From NCBI GenBank assembly GCA_038214535.1, contig JBBQRS010000022.1, positions 1 through 49,192 on the forward strand: a DNA stretch of 49,192 bases, written 5' to 3'. The DNA comes from JBBQRS01 sp038214535 (GTDB lineage Bacteria > Chloroflexota > Anaerolineae > CG2-30-64-16). Shown one piece after another: positions 23,168-31,977 of this stretch. The notes beneath the pieces were generated by a model that saw only the letters and a list, made by a program, of their open reading frames with translations, was not told the DNA's origin and did not search any database. Made by a program: the position numbers and the translations under genes. Numbering within the stretch: the stretch's first letter is position 1; the number at the start of each line of letters is the position of its first letter.

Positions 23168-24361
23168 TTACATCGTCGCGTACGGGTCGGCGGCGTCGCG
23201 CAGGCCGTCGCCCAGGAAGTTGAAGCCGAGCACCGCCGTGATGATGAAGAGCACCGGCGTCATCATCCAGGTATACTCGCCCAGCACGTCAATGGTCTGC
23301 GCCTGGCGCATCAGCAGGCCCCAACTCGTCAGCGGCTCCTGGATGCCGATGCCCAGGAAGCTCAGGAAGGCTTCCGCCAGGATGATGCCGGGGATGGTCA
23401 GCGTCAGTACGACGATGATGTGGCTCAACATATTCGGGTAGAGATGGCGGAAGATGATCCGCGCGTCGGATGCGCCCATCTCTTTCGCGGCCAACACGAA
23501 ATCGCTTTCGCGATAGGATAGCACTTTACCGCGCACTTCGCGGGCCAGCGTGGTCCACGAGAGCATGGCAAAGATGATAGACATGATGATAAAAATCCTC
23601 AACGAGTCCCAGGTGCGCGGGATGATCGCGGCGAGCGCCATCCACAATGGTAGTTGCGGGAAGGCATTGACGAACTCGACGCCGCGCTGCATGATGGTGT
23701 CGGTGCGGCCGCCGTAATAGCCCGAAGAGATACCGACGACGGAGCCGATGGCGACGCTGATGAGCGTGCCGAAGAGCGCCATCGTCAGTGAGATGCGCCC
23801 CGCCTCGCACGATTTGCCCCACAGGTCGCGGCCCAGGCGGTCGGTGCCCAGGATGTAGATGCGGCCCGGCGCCTCGACGCCGAAGAGGTGCCGATTTGCA
23901 GGGAAGGTGCCCAGGAGTTTGTACTCCCAACTCTGCGGGAAGAACTGGAGGGGGTGCATCTCGGTTGTATCCTCTTCCCATGTCGGCACGAAGGTGGTCA
24001 TATCAATCGTGACGACCGGTGTGTAGACGAAGGGCCTGAGGTGGAAAGTGCCCTCGGCATCTACGAAGTGGATCCGTGTGGGCGGCGTGAAAGACGCCTC
24101 CATGTTCAGCTCGCGCAGAGGGTTCGGCGAAAAGAAATCGGCAAAAATCGCGAGCAGGCTGAGGGCGATGACCATCAACCCACCCAGGATCGCGATTTTG
24201 CTCTTCCGGAACCGGCGCCAGATGAGTTGGAAGTAACTCTCTTGCACTTCGAGCCCCACGGTGCGCAGGGTCGCAGTGGCCTCGCCGAGTTCATCCACGT
24301 CCGGCTGCGGAAATGCGCTGCCGGGGCGGTCAAGGGGTCCAAGTCCAGCGGTCTCAGTCAT
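23168..24361 (-). CDS. ABC transporter permease, OppC type, with large external insertion
   Basis: 397 residues, about 100 longer than typical OppC. The N-terminal cytoplasmic arm leads to helix 1 (about 54-77), then an external region of about 90 residues (78-170) before the conserved GTDRLGRDLW. The remaining helices contain the EAA loop region AAKEMGASDARIIFRHLYPN that contacts the ATPases. It forms the membrane channel with the OppB-type protein. ATG 24361 has GGAAGG upstream; oppB ends 22 bp before. The insertion may contact the large OppA-type binding protein. Confidence 0.93.
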   Translation of the reverse strand: MTETAGLGPLDRPGSAFPQPDVDELGEATATLRTVGLEVQESYFQLIWRRFRKSKIAILGGLMVIALSLLAIFADFFSPNPLRELNMEASFTPPTRIHFVDAEGTFHLRPFVYTPVVTIDMTTFVPTWEEDTTEMHPLQFFPQSWEYKLLGTFPANRHLFGVEAPGRIYILGTDRLGRDLWGKSCEAGRISLTMALFGTLISVAIGSVVGISSGYYGGRTDTIMQRGVEFVNAFPQLPLWMALAAIIPRTWDSLRIFIIMSIIFAMLSWTTLAREVRGKVLSYRESDFVLAAKEMGASDARIIFRHLYPNMLSHIIVVLTLTIPGIILAEAFLSFLGIGIQEPLTSWGLLMRQAQTIDVLGEYTWMMTPVLFIITAVLGFNFLGDGLRDAADPYATM

Positions 24362-24383
24362 TGCGGCCTTCCATCATGGTGGT

Positions 24384-25382
24384 TCATGTGTATTTGATGC
24401 GCGGATCGTACCACGCCAGCAGGATGTCGGAGAGCAGGTTGCCGATAATGATCATCGCACCATAAATCAGCAACAGGCTGCCCGAGATGTAAATATCCTG
24501 CGTCACCAGCGAAGCGTAGAAGAGCGGCGCCAGGGTAGGTAAGTTCCATACAATGGCCGCTTCCAGCTCGCCGGCCAGCATATACGGCAAGACGGTGCCC
24601 TGATAGGCGATGATGGCGTGCGATGCATTCGGCACGGCGTGTTTGTTGATGACGGCGCTTTCGGTCAGGCCCTTCGAACGAGCAGTTGTGACGTATTGCG
24701 TGTTGAGCACGTCAAGCAGGTTGCCGCGCATCACGCGCATGTTGCGGGCCACGCCGCCCAGCCCGGCGATCAGCACCACGGGCCAAATGTGCTGCACCAT
24801 GTCCGCGAACCTGGCGATTGACCACGGCGCGACCGCGAACTGCGGCGAGAAGAATGAGCTGATGTGGTGCCGTCCGAACGTAAATACAAGGACGTACATC
24901 AGGACCAACGCCATCCAGAAACGCGGCACAGAACTGAGCACAAAGGCAAAAACGGAAAGGATGTTATCGGCCACGCCATATTTGCGCGGCGCGGCATAAA
25001 TGCCGAGCCCCAGGCCGATGACGGTTGAAATAATGTGCGCGAGGAGGGCGATCATCAAGGTTTTCGGCAGGCGTTCGGCAATCAGTGAACCGACGTCTCT
25101 GCGATAGGCAAACGAATAGCCGAACTCGCCCCTGGTGACGATGCCTTTGATCCAATTCGCGAATTGTATCGGCATCGGTTTGTCGAGGCCATAACGAACG
25201 CGCACAATCTGCGCGGCGGCTTCGGCTTCGTCCTGGGTCATCCCCGCGGCGTTGATCAGATAATTTTGATAGGTCGTCGCGAAGTCTCCCGGCGGAAGCT
25301 GAATCACCGCAAAGGAGACAAGCCCGATCCCCAGAAGCATGAAGACGGAAATGATCAACCGGCGAATAATATAGTTTAGCAT
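24384..25382 (-). CDS. ABC transporter permease, OppB type
   Basis: 332 residues. The start MLNYIIRRLIISVFMLLGIGLVSF is the characteristic OppB/DppB N-terminus; a periplasmic loop, five more helices and the EAA loop ARSKGLTESAVINKHAVPN follow. It pairs with the OppC-type permease immediately downstream. Upstream, two perfect palindromes separate it from the binding-protein gene, which suggests lower expression of the permease than of OppA. RBS AGGTAG precedes ATG 25382. Confidence 0.94.
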   Translation of the reverse strand: MLNYIIRRLIISVFMLLGIGLVSFAVIQLPPGDFATTYQNYLINAAGMTQDEAEAAAQIVRVRYGLDKPMPIQFANWIKGIVTRGEFGYSFAYRRDVGSLIAERLPKTLMIALLAHIISTVIGLGLGIYAAPRKYGVADNILSVFAFVLSSVPRFWMALVLMYVLVFTFGRHHISSFFSPQFAVAPWSIARFADMVQHIWPVVLIAGLGGVARNMRVMRGNLLDVLNTQYVTTARSKGLTESAVINKHAVPNASHAIIAYQGTVLPYMLAGELEAAIVWNLPTLAPLFYASLVTQDIYISGSLLLIYGAMIIIGNLLSDILLAWYDPRIKYT

Positions 25383-25412
25383 GGGCTACCTGACCGCTGT
25401 TGGTTGATTCGA

Positions 25413-25479
25413 CAGGGGCAAGCATGCTTGCCCCTGAAGTGAGTTTGCAAGGAGGGGTAGGCCCGCGGGCCTACCCCTC
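25413..25479. repeat. Two perfect palindromes between oppA and oppB
   Basis: A perfect 24-bp palindrome (25413-25436, centre GCATGC) and a perfect 28-bp palindrome (25452-25479, centre CCCGCGGG) lie 15 bp apart in the 106-bp gap. Neither is followed by a T-run on the transcribed strand. They may protect the upstream oppA message from 3'-exonucleases or be extragenic repeat elements. Confidence 0.85.
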
Positions 25480-25488
25480 GGAACGATG

Positions 25489-27693
25489 TTACTTGTATAC
25501 CGGGATCGTGTTCGGGCGGACTTGCGGGACTTGGGCGTCCGGCGCGGTCCACAACTGCTCGGACATGATCGCGTCTTCGACAAACTGGTACAGGAAGGTC
25601 GGGAGGCCCGGGTTTACGTTCTGGAAGCGCTTCGCGACTGCCAGACCATAGCGGCCGACGATCAGGCCGATGGCGTAGTTGTTCTCGGTGAAGATCTTGT
25701 TGTACTCGCTGAGCAACGCCTGACGTTTGACCGGGTCGCGCTCGACGCAGTACCGGTTGGTCAAATCCACCAACTCTTTTTCGAACGGCATCAGGTTGCG
25801 AGGCTTTTCGCCTTCGCGGTGCCATGCAGGATTATTGGCGGTGACCGGCGCCATCTCTGTACAACGAGTGAACGGGAGCGCCCATACCTGGCCGCCACGG
25901 GTGACGTACATGTCCCATTCGCCGCTCGTCGTGATCTCAGTACCCGCCGAGCTGGTGACGGGCCGGAAGTTCAGCTTGATGCCGACTTCGCCCCAGGCGG
26001 AGACCAGCGCATTGGACAGCGTGACGGCTTCTTGCTGGTCTTCGTTGGCGATCATCGCGATCACCAGGTCCTGGCCGGAGAGCGCGCCGCTGGTCCAGTT
26101 CAGGATGCCGTTACCGTCGGTGTCCTCGAAGCCCAGGCTGGCCAGCAGTTTCTTGGCGGTGTCGGGCGAGTAAGGATAGTAGACGACCGATGCGCGGTCG
26201 AACTCCGGCGAGCCGGGGTTGACGCCGCCGGGGAAGGCCCGCAGGAACGGGCCGCGGACGATGGACTGCGCCAGACCGTCACGATCGGTGGCATGGCTCA
26301 GCGCGCGGCGGAATTCCGGGGTGCGGAAGAGTTCGCGTATCGCAACATCACGATCATCCTTGACGCCGAGGCTGTCCGACTGGTTGACCATGACGGAGTA
26401 GGAGAGCGTCTCGGGACCCCAGCTCACGACGAAGTGGGCATCCGCATCCTGGGCGCGCTTCATGGTCTCGATGTACTCGGTCGAGGGATTCTCGATATTC
26501 GTGTGATCACAACCGCCGGCGAGGACGCACAACGTGCGGCCCGTGCCGCTCGGCCCCTTCTGATACACGGCTTCGTCAATGTACGGGAGCTGCTGGCCGG
26601 TCTCGTCCACCTTCCAGAAGTACGGGTTGCGGCGCATGATCAGCAGTTCGTCGGTCTTGTATTCGGTCGCGACCCACGGGCCCATCGTATACTGGGGCAA
26701 CTGATCCGGGGGCTGTGCGTTCTCGAAGTCCTTGTAGTCCATATCGGGGTTGTATTTGGGATGGAGCGGCTTGAAGATGTGCGCCGGCATGACGTTGAAA
26801 TCTTGCTCATCCATCTGGTAGAACTTCTCGATCGGCTTTTCGACGGGGAAGGTCCATTTGATGGTGTAGTCGTCCACCTTCTCCAGCTTCGCGACCGTGC
26901 CATCGGGCCAGGTCCACTGGCCGGCTTGCTGCCAGGAGTTGACGTTCGGGTCGAGGATGTAGTCTTCATAGGTGAAGATGACGTCGTCCGCGGTGAACGG
27001 CTCGCCGTCAGACCACTTGGCGCCCTCGATCAGGTTCATCGTGAGTTCTTTGCCGTCTGCTGACCATTCCCAGTTCATCGCAAGATTGGGGAACGGATCA
27101 GTGTCCTGGTCGGCGCGCCAGAGCGGCCCGGTTTTCACGAGCGCCTGGTAGGCGAACGACATGGACTCGATGCCGAACCAGCCGGCCGTCACACCGGCGC
27201 CGTGATTCCAACCGGCGGTGGGGCATGCCGAGAAGTCACGCCACACATCGCCGTAACCGCCGATGCCCGAGGACATGCCGGAGGTCAGGACGACTTGCGG
27301 CTCTTTCGGCAGACGGTCTGCCACAGGCGGCAGCTTGCCGGCGGTCACAAGGTCGGTGATCCAGGGCGGTTCCGTGTAGGAATCCAGCGCCTTGTAGGTG
27401 ACGATCTCGCTGATCGGCTGGCGCTTGACTTCCGAGCCGCCCAGGTCCAGAGATACGGCCTCAGGGAAAGGCACAGGCCCCTGGATCTCGACCATGGTCT
27501 CTTTTTCGACGACCTTCTCTTTTTCGACCACTTTTTCGACGACTTGCGTCTGAACGACCTGCACCTCTTCCTTCACCACCTGGGTCACGATTTTCTCGAC
27601 GACCTGGGGCGCAGGCGCGGCGCAGGATGTGACCAACATCGTGGCGACGGCCATGATGCTGATGACAGTCCACAACTTACGCTTCGCTGACAT
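25489..27693 (-). CDS. Extracellular solute-binding lipoprotein, family 5 (OppA type)
   Basis: 734 residues. Lipobox LVTSC puts the lipidated Cys at 24. Residues about 31-70 form a repetitive Val/Glu/Lys stretch (VVEKIVTQVVKEE and similar), likely a coiled or extended stalk. The family 5 domain begins near 95 and includes the typical WSDGEPFTADDVIFTYED and FRRALSHATDR segments. Members bind peptides or, in many thermophiles and Chloroflexota, oligosaccharides; the two glycosidases in the locus favour a sugar here. RBS AAGGAG precedes ATG 27693. The 3' palindromes may stabilise its message for high expression. Confidence 0.93.
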   Translation of the reverse strand: MSAKRKLWTVISIMAVATMLVTSCAAPAPQVVEKIVTQVVKEEVQVVQTQVVEKVVEKEKVVEKETMVEIQGPVPFPEAVSLDLGGSEVKRQPISEIVTYKALDSYTEPPWITDLVTAGKLPPVADRLPKEPQVVLTSGMSSGIGGYGDVWRDFSACPTAGWNHGAGVTAGWFGIESMSFAYQALVKTGPLWRADQDTDPFPNLAMNWEWSADGKELTMNLIEGAKWSDGEPFTADDVIFTYEDYILDPNVNSWQQAGQWTWPDGTVAKLEKVDDYTIKWTFPVEKPIEKFYQMDEQDFNVMPAHIFKPLHPKYNPDMDYKDFENAQPPDQLPQYTMGPWVATEYKTDELLIMRRNPYFWKVDETGQQLPYIDEAVYQKGPSGTGRTLCVLAGGCDHTNIENPSTEYIETMKRAQDADAHFVVSWGPETLSYSVMVNQSDSLGVKDDRDVAIRELFRTPEFRRALSHATDRDGLAQSIVRGPFLRAFPGGVNPGSPEFDRASVVYYPYSPDTAKKLLASLGFEDTDGNGILNWTSGALSGQDLVIAMIANEDQQEAVTLSNALVSAWGEVGIKLNFRPVTSSAGTEITTSGEWDMYVTRGGQVWALPFTRCTEMAPVTANNPAWHREGEKPRNLMPFEKELVDLTNRYCVERDPVKRQALLSEYNKIFTENNYAIGLIVGRYGLAVAKRFQNVNPGLPTFLYQFVEDAIMSEQLWTAPDAQVPQVRPNTIPVYK

Positions 27694-27729
27694 GGTTCCT
27701 TACTCCTTCTTCTTTGAACAGTTTTCAAT

Positions 27730-27762
27730 GCCGATGATGTCTCATAGAACCAGTTCATCGGC
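27730..27762. other. Stem-loop between oppD and oppA
   Basis: GCCGATGA (27730-27737) pairs with TCATCGGC (27755-27762), stem 8 bp, loop 17. It lies in the 127-bp gap and could separate expression of the ATPase and the binding protein. Confidence 0.4.
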
Positions 27763-27820
27763 TGACTTCTCCACCTTGAGGTCCTGTTTATACCGTGTTG
27801 CTGCGATCACCTCCTCTCAT

Positions 27821-28852
27821 TTATTCGTAGAGCCAGCAACTTGCCGTGTGATTAGGTCGTACTTCGCGCAAGACCGGTTGCTGGTCAATGCACCGGCGCA
27901 TCACGCGCGGACAGCGGGTTGCGAATGCACAGCCGCGAATGTCCTCGGTGGGTGAGGGCACCATACCTTTGATGGGCACGAGTTCGCGCTTCGCCCGGCC
28001 AAGCACCGGGATCGAGTTGAGTAACCCCACTGTGTAAGGGTGCAGCGGTTCGTGGAAGATATCGTGTGTGCCGCCGAATTCGACGATTTTGCCCAGGTAC
28101 ATCACGGCGACCTCATCGGCCATCTGCGAGACGACGCCGAGATTGTGGGTGATGAGGATGATGGACGAATGGAAATCGGTCTGCAATTCGGCCATCAGTT
28201 CGAGGATTTGCGCCTGGACGGTCACATCCAGCGCCGTGGTCGGCTCGTCGGCGATGAGGATGTCGGGGTTGCAAGAGAGCGCCAGGGCGATCATGACGCG
28301 CTGGCGCATGCCGCCGCTCAACTGGTGCGGGTATTCGTTCAAGCGACGCTCGGCGTCGGCGATCTGGACGCGTTTGAGCATCTCCAGCGCGCGCGCCATG
28401 GCCTGGTTACGGTTGAGGCCCTGATGGATCTCCACCGATTCGGCAATCTGGCGGCCGATGGAATACAAGGGATTAAGGGAGGTCATGGGCTCCTGAAAGA
28501 CCATGGCGATCTCACCGCCGCGGATGCGGCGTATGTCGGGGCCTTGCGGGTCGAGGGCGGCGATGTCAACGGTCTGGCTGCCGTCGGCGGGATGCAGGAG
28601 GATTTGCCCGGCTTCGATTTTGCCCGGAGGTTCCTTGAGCAGCCGCATGATGCTCATGGCCGTGATGCTCTTGCCACAGCCGCTTTCACCGACGACGCCC
28701 AACGTCTTCTGGCGTTTCAGCGCGAAGCTAACGCCGTCCACCGCGCGGACGGTAGCGTTTTCCATGTGGAAATAGGTCTTCAGATCAATGACTTCGAGGA
28801 TGGCGTCGGGGTTATGCTGCCACCTGGCAGTGAGCACTTCAGGTTGTGTCAT
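27821..28852 (-). CDS. Oligopeptide/oligosaccharide ABC transporter ATP-binding protein (OppD type)
   Basis: 343 residues. Walker A GESGCGKSI (about 54-62), Q-loop MVFQEPMTSLNPLY, signature LSGGMRQRVMIALAL, Walker B ILIADEPTTALD, and the C-terminal Cys-containing OppD tail (GCAFATRCPRVMRRC). It partners with the OppF-type ATPase. It is the first gene after lacI with a 36-bp gap, so the regulator and transporter are probably on one transcript. Confidence 0.95.
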   Translation of the reverse strand: MTQPEVLTARWQHNPDAILEVIDLKTYFHMENATVRAVDGVSFALKRQKTLGVVGESGCGKSITAMSIMRLLKEPPGKIEAGQILLHPADGSQTVDIAALDPQGPDIRRIRGGEIAMVFQEPMTSLNPLYSIGRQIAESVEIHQGLNRNQAMARALEMLKRVQIADAERRLNEYPHQLSGGMRQRVMIALALSCNPDILIADEPTTALDVTVQAQILELMAELQTDFHSSIILITHNLGVVSQMADEVAVMYLGKIVEFGGTHDIFHEPLHPYTVGLLNSIPVLGRAKRELVPIKGMVPSPTEDIRGCAFATRCPRVMRRCIDQQPVLREVRPNHTASCWLYE

Positions 28853-28888
28853 GACGGCTGTGTCCCTAAATCAATATGGTTCGGCAGA

Positions 28889-29881
28889 TCAGGCGGATTC
28901 TCGCACGATCAACTCGACGCCGATTTCCACCGGCGGAAAAAGCGTTTCGGGTGACGACAACATCTCGCACATGCGCTGCATACACAGTTGGCCGAGTGCA
29001 TATTTGTCAACCCGCACAGTTGTCAACGTGGGTGAAACCCGATCGGCCAGCGGGATATCATCGAAACCGATAACCGCACAATCTTCAGGCACACGACGGC
29101 CCAGGTCAGCGCACGCCTGGATTGCGCCCAGCGCCAGCAGATCGTTGTAGGCAAAAATGGCGGTTATTTCAGGATGCTGCATCAGCAACTCATGTGCGGC
29201 GCGTCGGCCTTGTTCAAGGACGGGCGGCCCGGAAATGATCCAATCTGCGCATTCAGGCAAGCCATTTGCCCCTAGCGCTTCAAGATAGCCGCGTACCCGC
29301 TCATGACGTGTGGCCGGCTTGGCCTGCCCGTTAAGCATGCCGATCTTTTTGTGGCCCTTGTTAATCAGGTGTTCGGTAGCCTGCCTTGCACCGTCGCGGC
29401 TCCGCATCATTACCCGGCTGATCCAGGGCGATTCAAATGGGCGGTTGACGCAAACGACGGGCCGGCCTTGCGCGGCAAATGACAGCAGAAAGTCTTCAAT
29501 TTCGAGTGACGGAAAGAGAATGATTCCGTCTACGGCGTGATCGGCAAGAGAATGGAGCGTGCGGGTTTCTTTCGCGAGGTTGCCGTCTGAGTTACAGACG
29601 AAGACGTTATATCCAGTCTGTTCGGCGTTGTCCAACACGCCACGGGCCACTTCAGGGAAGAACGGATTGCAGATGTCGCCTAACACCAGGCCAATCGTAT
29701 CCGTGCGGTGGGTGACCAACCCGCGCGCCAGCTTGCTTGGCCGATAGCCCAATTCCCGGATCGCCGCCTGGACGCGCGCACGAGTCTCATCGGAAACCTC
29801 TCCCTGGTGATTGACTACCCGGGACGCGGTTTTCGTCGAGACTCCTGCTCTCTGCGCGACATCGCGCAACGTCGGCGGCAA
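28889..29881 (-). CDS. LacI-family transcriptional regulator
   Basis: 330 residues. The N-terminal helix-turn-helix TLRDVAQRAGVSTKTASRVVN and hinge region RPSKLARGL are followed by a sugar-binding PBP1-like domain (TIGLVLGDICNPFFPEVARG). The start is TTG 29881 with GGAG upstream. It heads the locus of transporter and glycosidase genes and is the obvious candidate to control it, with a sugar as inducer. A promoter with a tandem 12-bp repeat lies about 100 bp upstream, consistent with autoregulation. Confidence 0.95.
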   Translation of the reverse strand: MPPTLRDVAQRAGVSTKTASRVVNHQGEVSDETRARVQAAIRELGYRPSKLARGLVTHRTDTIGLVLGDICNPFFPEVARGVLDNAEQTGYNVFVCNSDGNLAKETRTLHSLADHAVDGIILFPSLEIEDFLLSFAAQGRPVVCVNRPFESPWISRVMMRSRDGARQATEHLINKGHKKIGMLNGQAKPATRHERVRGYLEALGANGLPECADWIISGPPVLEQGRRAAHELLMQHPEITAIFAYNDLLALGAIQACADLGRRVPEDCAVIGFDDIPLADRVSPTLTTVRVDKYALGQLCMQRMCEMLSSPETLFPPVEIGVELIVRESA

Positions 29882-29959
29882 TGACTGGCTCCGTTAAGAA
29901 AAGCTATACTGGTTTCGAGATCGTCGTGTCGCGTTGTCATTTACATCATGGGCGGGTCT

Positions 29960-29983
29960 GACAGCGTTTACGACAGCGTTGAC
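29960..29983. promoter_or_regulatory. Tandem 12-bp repeat, candidate operator of the lacI locus
   Basis: GACAGCGTTTAC (29960-29971) and GACAGCGTTGAC (29972-29983) are adjacent and match in 11 of 12 positions. They cover the expected start site and first transcribed bases of the minus-strand promoter, where a repressor would block. The arrangement is direct rather than inverted, unlike a textbook LacI operator. Confidence 0.5.
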
Positions 29984-29986
29984 GGG

Positions 29987-30015
29987 AATTTATCATACAA
30001 TTTATGCCCTGTCAA
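29987..30015 (-). promoter_or_regulatory. Promoter of the lacI-opp-glycosidase locus
   Basis: On the minus strand a perfect TTGACA (30015-30010) is 17 bp from TAAATT (29992-29987), with extended -10 TGA. The predicted leader to the lacI TTG is about 100 nucleotides. The whole 29882-30225 gap (344 bp) otherwise contains only the tandem repeat and the plus-strand promoter for the cytochrome gene. Confidence 0.65.
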
Positions 30016-30150
30016 ACGTCACCTTCGACGCGGTGCAAACTGGAGTTGCCGGGTGGGGAGAACTGAATGGTACTGAACCCGCTTCCTTCAGCCCACCGAG
30101 GGCCGGTGAGGTTAGCTCCGCGTGGATTCGTCACAAACGCCTGATGCAGT

Positions 30151-30180
30151 TTGACGATCTGACCGTTTATCTGCTAACGT
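30151..30180 (+). promoter_or_regulatory. Promoter of the cytochrome c lipoprotein gene
   Basis: TTGACG (30151-30156) and TAACGT (30175-30180) are 18 bp apart with extended -10 TGC. The ATG at 30226 follows 45 bases later, with AAGGAGG at 30209-30215 as ribosome-binding site. Confidence 0.55.
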
Positions 30181-30225
30181 TCAGGTTGTGTCAGATGACT
30201 TCTCATAAGGAGGGAAGTACGTACC

Positions 30226-30636
30226 ATGAAACGACATCTCTTGTTGGTAATCGTCTTGCTGACCGCGGCGGCCCTGGTGGCAGCATGTGGGGGCGGAGGC
30301 GGCGCGGCGGCTCCGGCGGCGGCACCCGGCGGCAACGCGGATGCGGGCAAGGCCCTGTTTGCACAAGCCACCATCGGCTCTCAACCCGGTTGTGTAACGT
30401 GCCATTCGCTGGACGCAGGCCAGACGATCGTCGGCCCGTCATTGGCCGGAATTGGATCCGCGGCGGCGAGTAAGGTTTCGGGCGAGACGGCTGAGCAGTT
30501 CCTGCACAACTCGATCGTTGACCCGAATGCCTATGTTGAAGGCGGCTTTGCTGAAGGCATCATGCCGGCCTACAAAGATGCTCTGAGCGCGCAACAGGTC
30601 AACGACCTCGTAGCCTACCTGCTGTCTCTCAAGTAA
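30226..30636 (+). CDS. Class I cytochrome c lipoprotein
   Basis: 136 residues. Lipobox LVAAC gives lipidation at Cys21, followed by a Gly/Ala/Pro linker. The heme site is CVTCH (56-60), with GPSLAGIG after it, and the axial Met is in GIMPAYKDAL (Met113). VNDLVAYLLSLK is the usual C-terminal helix. It should be a membrane-tethered electron carrier on the outer face. It is flanked by its own promoter and terminator, so it is a single-gene unit divergent from the sugar locus. Confidence 0.93.
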   Translation: MKRHLLLVIVLLTAAALVAACGGGGGAAAPAAAPGGNADAGKALFAQATIGSQPGCVTCHSLDAGQTIVGPSLAGIGSAAASKVSGETAEQFLHNSIVDPNAYVEGGFAEGIMPAYKDALSAQQVNDLVAYLLSLK

Positions 30637-30659
30637 CATTCTTCTGTCCGACGAGCCGT

Positions 30660-30696
30660 AAAGCGGCGATCCGATGATTCGGGTCGCCGCTTTTGA
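30660..30696 (+). terminator. Rho-independent terminator after the cytochrome c gene
   Basis: AAAGCGGCGA (30660-30669) pairs with TCGCCGCTTT (30684-30693), with an inner CCGA/TCGG stem, followed by TTTTGATT. Confidence 0.85.
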
Positions 30697-30768
30697 TTCG
30701 GAGCTTTTTATGCTTCGACGGTAGAATGGACGAATCAATCCGTATCCCTATAAGGCGAGGTTGAATCG

Positions 30769-31953
30769 TTGGATCTCAATGCGCCGTGTCGCATCGCCCT
30801 GATTGCCCCATTTGGCCTCAGCGCCAAAGGGACGACGCGCGCGCGCGTCTTGCCGATGGGAAAGGCGCTGGCGCAGCAGGGCAGGCAGGTTGCCGTTTTC
30901 GTGCCGCCTTATGACAGCCCTGAAGACGCCGGACGGCGTTGGCCGGAAGATGGCATTGACATAATCAATATGGGCTTGACGACGCTTGTTGGGACGAGTC
31001 CGGGCATGGGCCACATTGCTCTGGGCGTGAGCCTCGCTCGCGCTGTCCGTGCGTGGGGGCCGGATGTGGTGCATCTGTTCAAGCCGAAAGGCCCGTCCGG
31101 GCTGGCAGGGACGATACTGTGGGCGCAACGCGCGCCGTTCGGCCTGGTGATGGACGCCGATGATTGGGAAGGGCCGGGCGGTTGGAACGACGATCCGCGC
31201 ACCGGCTACTCTACGGCGGCGCAAAGGGTTTTCGCGGGGCAAGAGCGCTTCGGGCTGTCGCACGCCGACGCGTGGACGGTGACCAGCGCCTGCCTGCGTG
31301 AGCGCGCGGTTGGTTTCGGCGCCGACGACGCGCGCATCGTGCATCTCCCCAATGGCGTTGCGGAGGTCGCGCTGCGCTCACCGGCGGCGCGGCGTCCTGA
31401 ACCGAACACGGTGCTGCTGTATACTCGGTTTGCCGGGGTGCGGGTTGCCGATGTCGCGGCGATGTGGGCTCAGGTGCAAAGCCTGATTCCCGACGCGCGA
31501 CTGATCGTGGTCGGGCGCGGGTTGGCCGGTGAAGAAAACGAACTGGCGCGGCTGCCTGGCGTCACGTCCGTGGGCTGGGTTCCTGAGGCGGAACTGCCCG
31601 GATGGTTTGCCCGGGGCGCGGTCGCTGTGTTACCCTGGGCGGATATGCCGACGAACCGGGCGCGCCACAGCGCCAAACTGCTGGAACTGATGGCGGCGGA
31701 GTTGCCGATCATCGCCACGGCTGTCGGCGAGATACCGGCGACGTTGGGCGAGGCGGGGATGCTGGTTGCGCCCGGCGACGCGGCAGCGTTTGCTGTGGCT
31801 GTGGCAGCGCTCCTGAGTGACTTGCCGCGCGCGCGCAGTTTGGGCGCCGCGGCGTATGCCCGCGTTGTCGCGGGGTTCACTTGGCCGCAACTGGCAGCGC
31901 GCGCGTTGGCGGCGTATCGCATCGCTCTGGCGCGTCGCGTTCAACGCCGATAA
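30769..31953 (+). CDS. Glycosyltransferase family 4 (GT-B fold)
   Basis: 394 residues. The N-terminal domain has the GT4 style GLSAKGTTRARVLPMGKALAQQGRQVAVF and DVVHLFKPKG; the C-terminal domain has LIVVGRGLAGEENELARL, GWVPEAELPGWFARGAVAVLPW and KLLELMAAELPIIATAVGEIPATLG, the nucleotide-sugar region of GT-B enzymes. It transfers a sugar to an unknown acceptor. The start is TTG 30769 with AGGCGAGG upstream; a nearby ATG (30779) is out of frame. It is followed 24 bp later by a VanZ-like gene. Confidence 0.88.
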   Translation: MDLNAPCRIALIAPFGLSAKGTTRARVLPMGKALAQQGRQVAVFVPPYDSPEDAGRRWPEDGIDIINMGLTTLVGTSPGMGHIALGVSLARAVRAWGPDVVHLFKPKGPSGLAGTILWAQRAPFGLVMDADDWEGPGGWNDDPRTGYSTAAQRVFAGQERFGLSHADAWTVTSACLRERAVGFGADDARIVHLPNGVAEVALRSPAARRPEPNTVLLYTRFAGVRVADVAAMWAQVQSLIPDARLIVVGRGLAGEENELARLPGVTSVGWVPEAELPGWFARGAVAVLPWADMPTNRARHSAKLLELMAAELPIIATAVGEIPATLGEAGMLVAPGDAAAFAVAVAALLSDLPRARSLGAAAYARVVAGFTWPQLAARALAAYRIALARRVQRR

Positions 31954-31977
31954 TCAATTGACATAAGTTGAGGCAGG

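Noticed and set aside
25413..25479. The paired palindromes as CRISPR repeats
   Set aside because: The two units differ in sequence, there are only two, and there is no spacer array or cas gene.
25486..27063. 525-codon open frame on the plus strand opposite oppA
   Set aside because: Antisense shadow of a clear family 5 binding protein; no domain, low-complexity Arg/Asp/Val composition.
28040..28954. 304-codon frame opposite oppD
   Set aside because: Antisense shadow with no recognisable domain.
29934..30473. 179-codon frame overlapping the cytochrome c gene in another frame
   Set aside because: It crosses the promoters of two genes and overlaps a well-supported lipoprotein cytochrome gene; only its last part lies in coding DNA.
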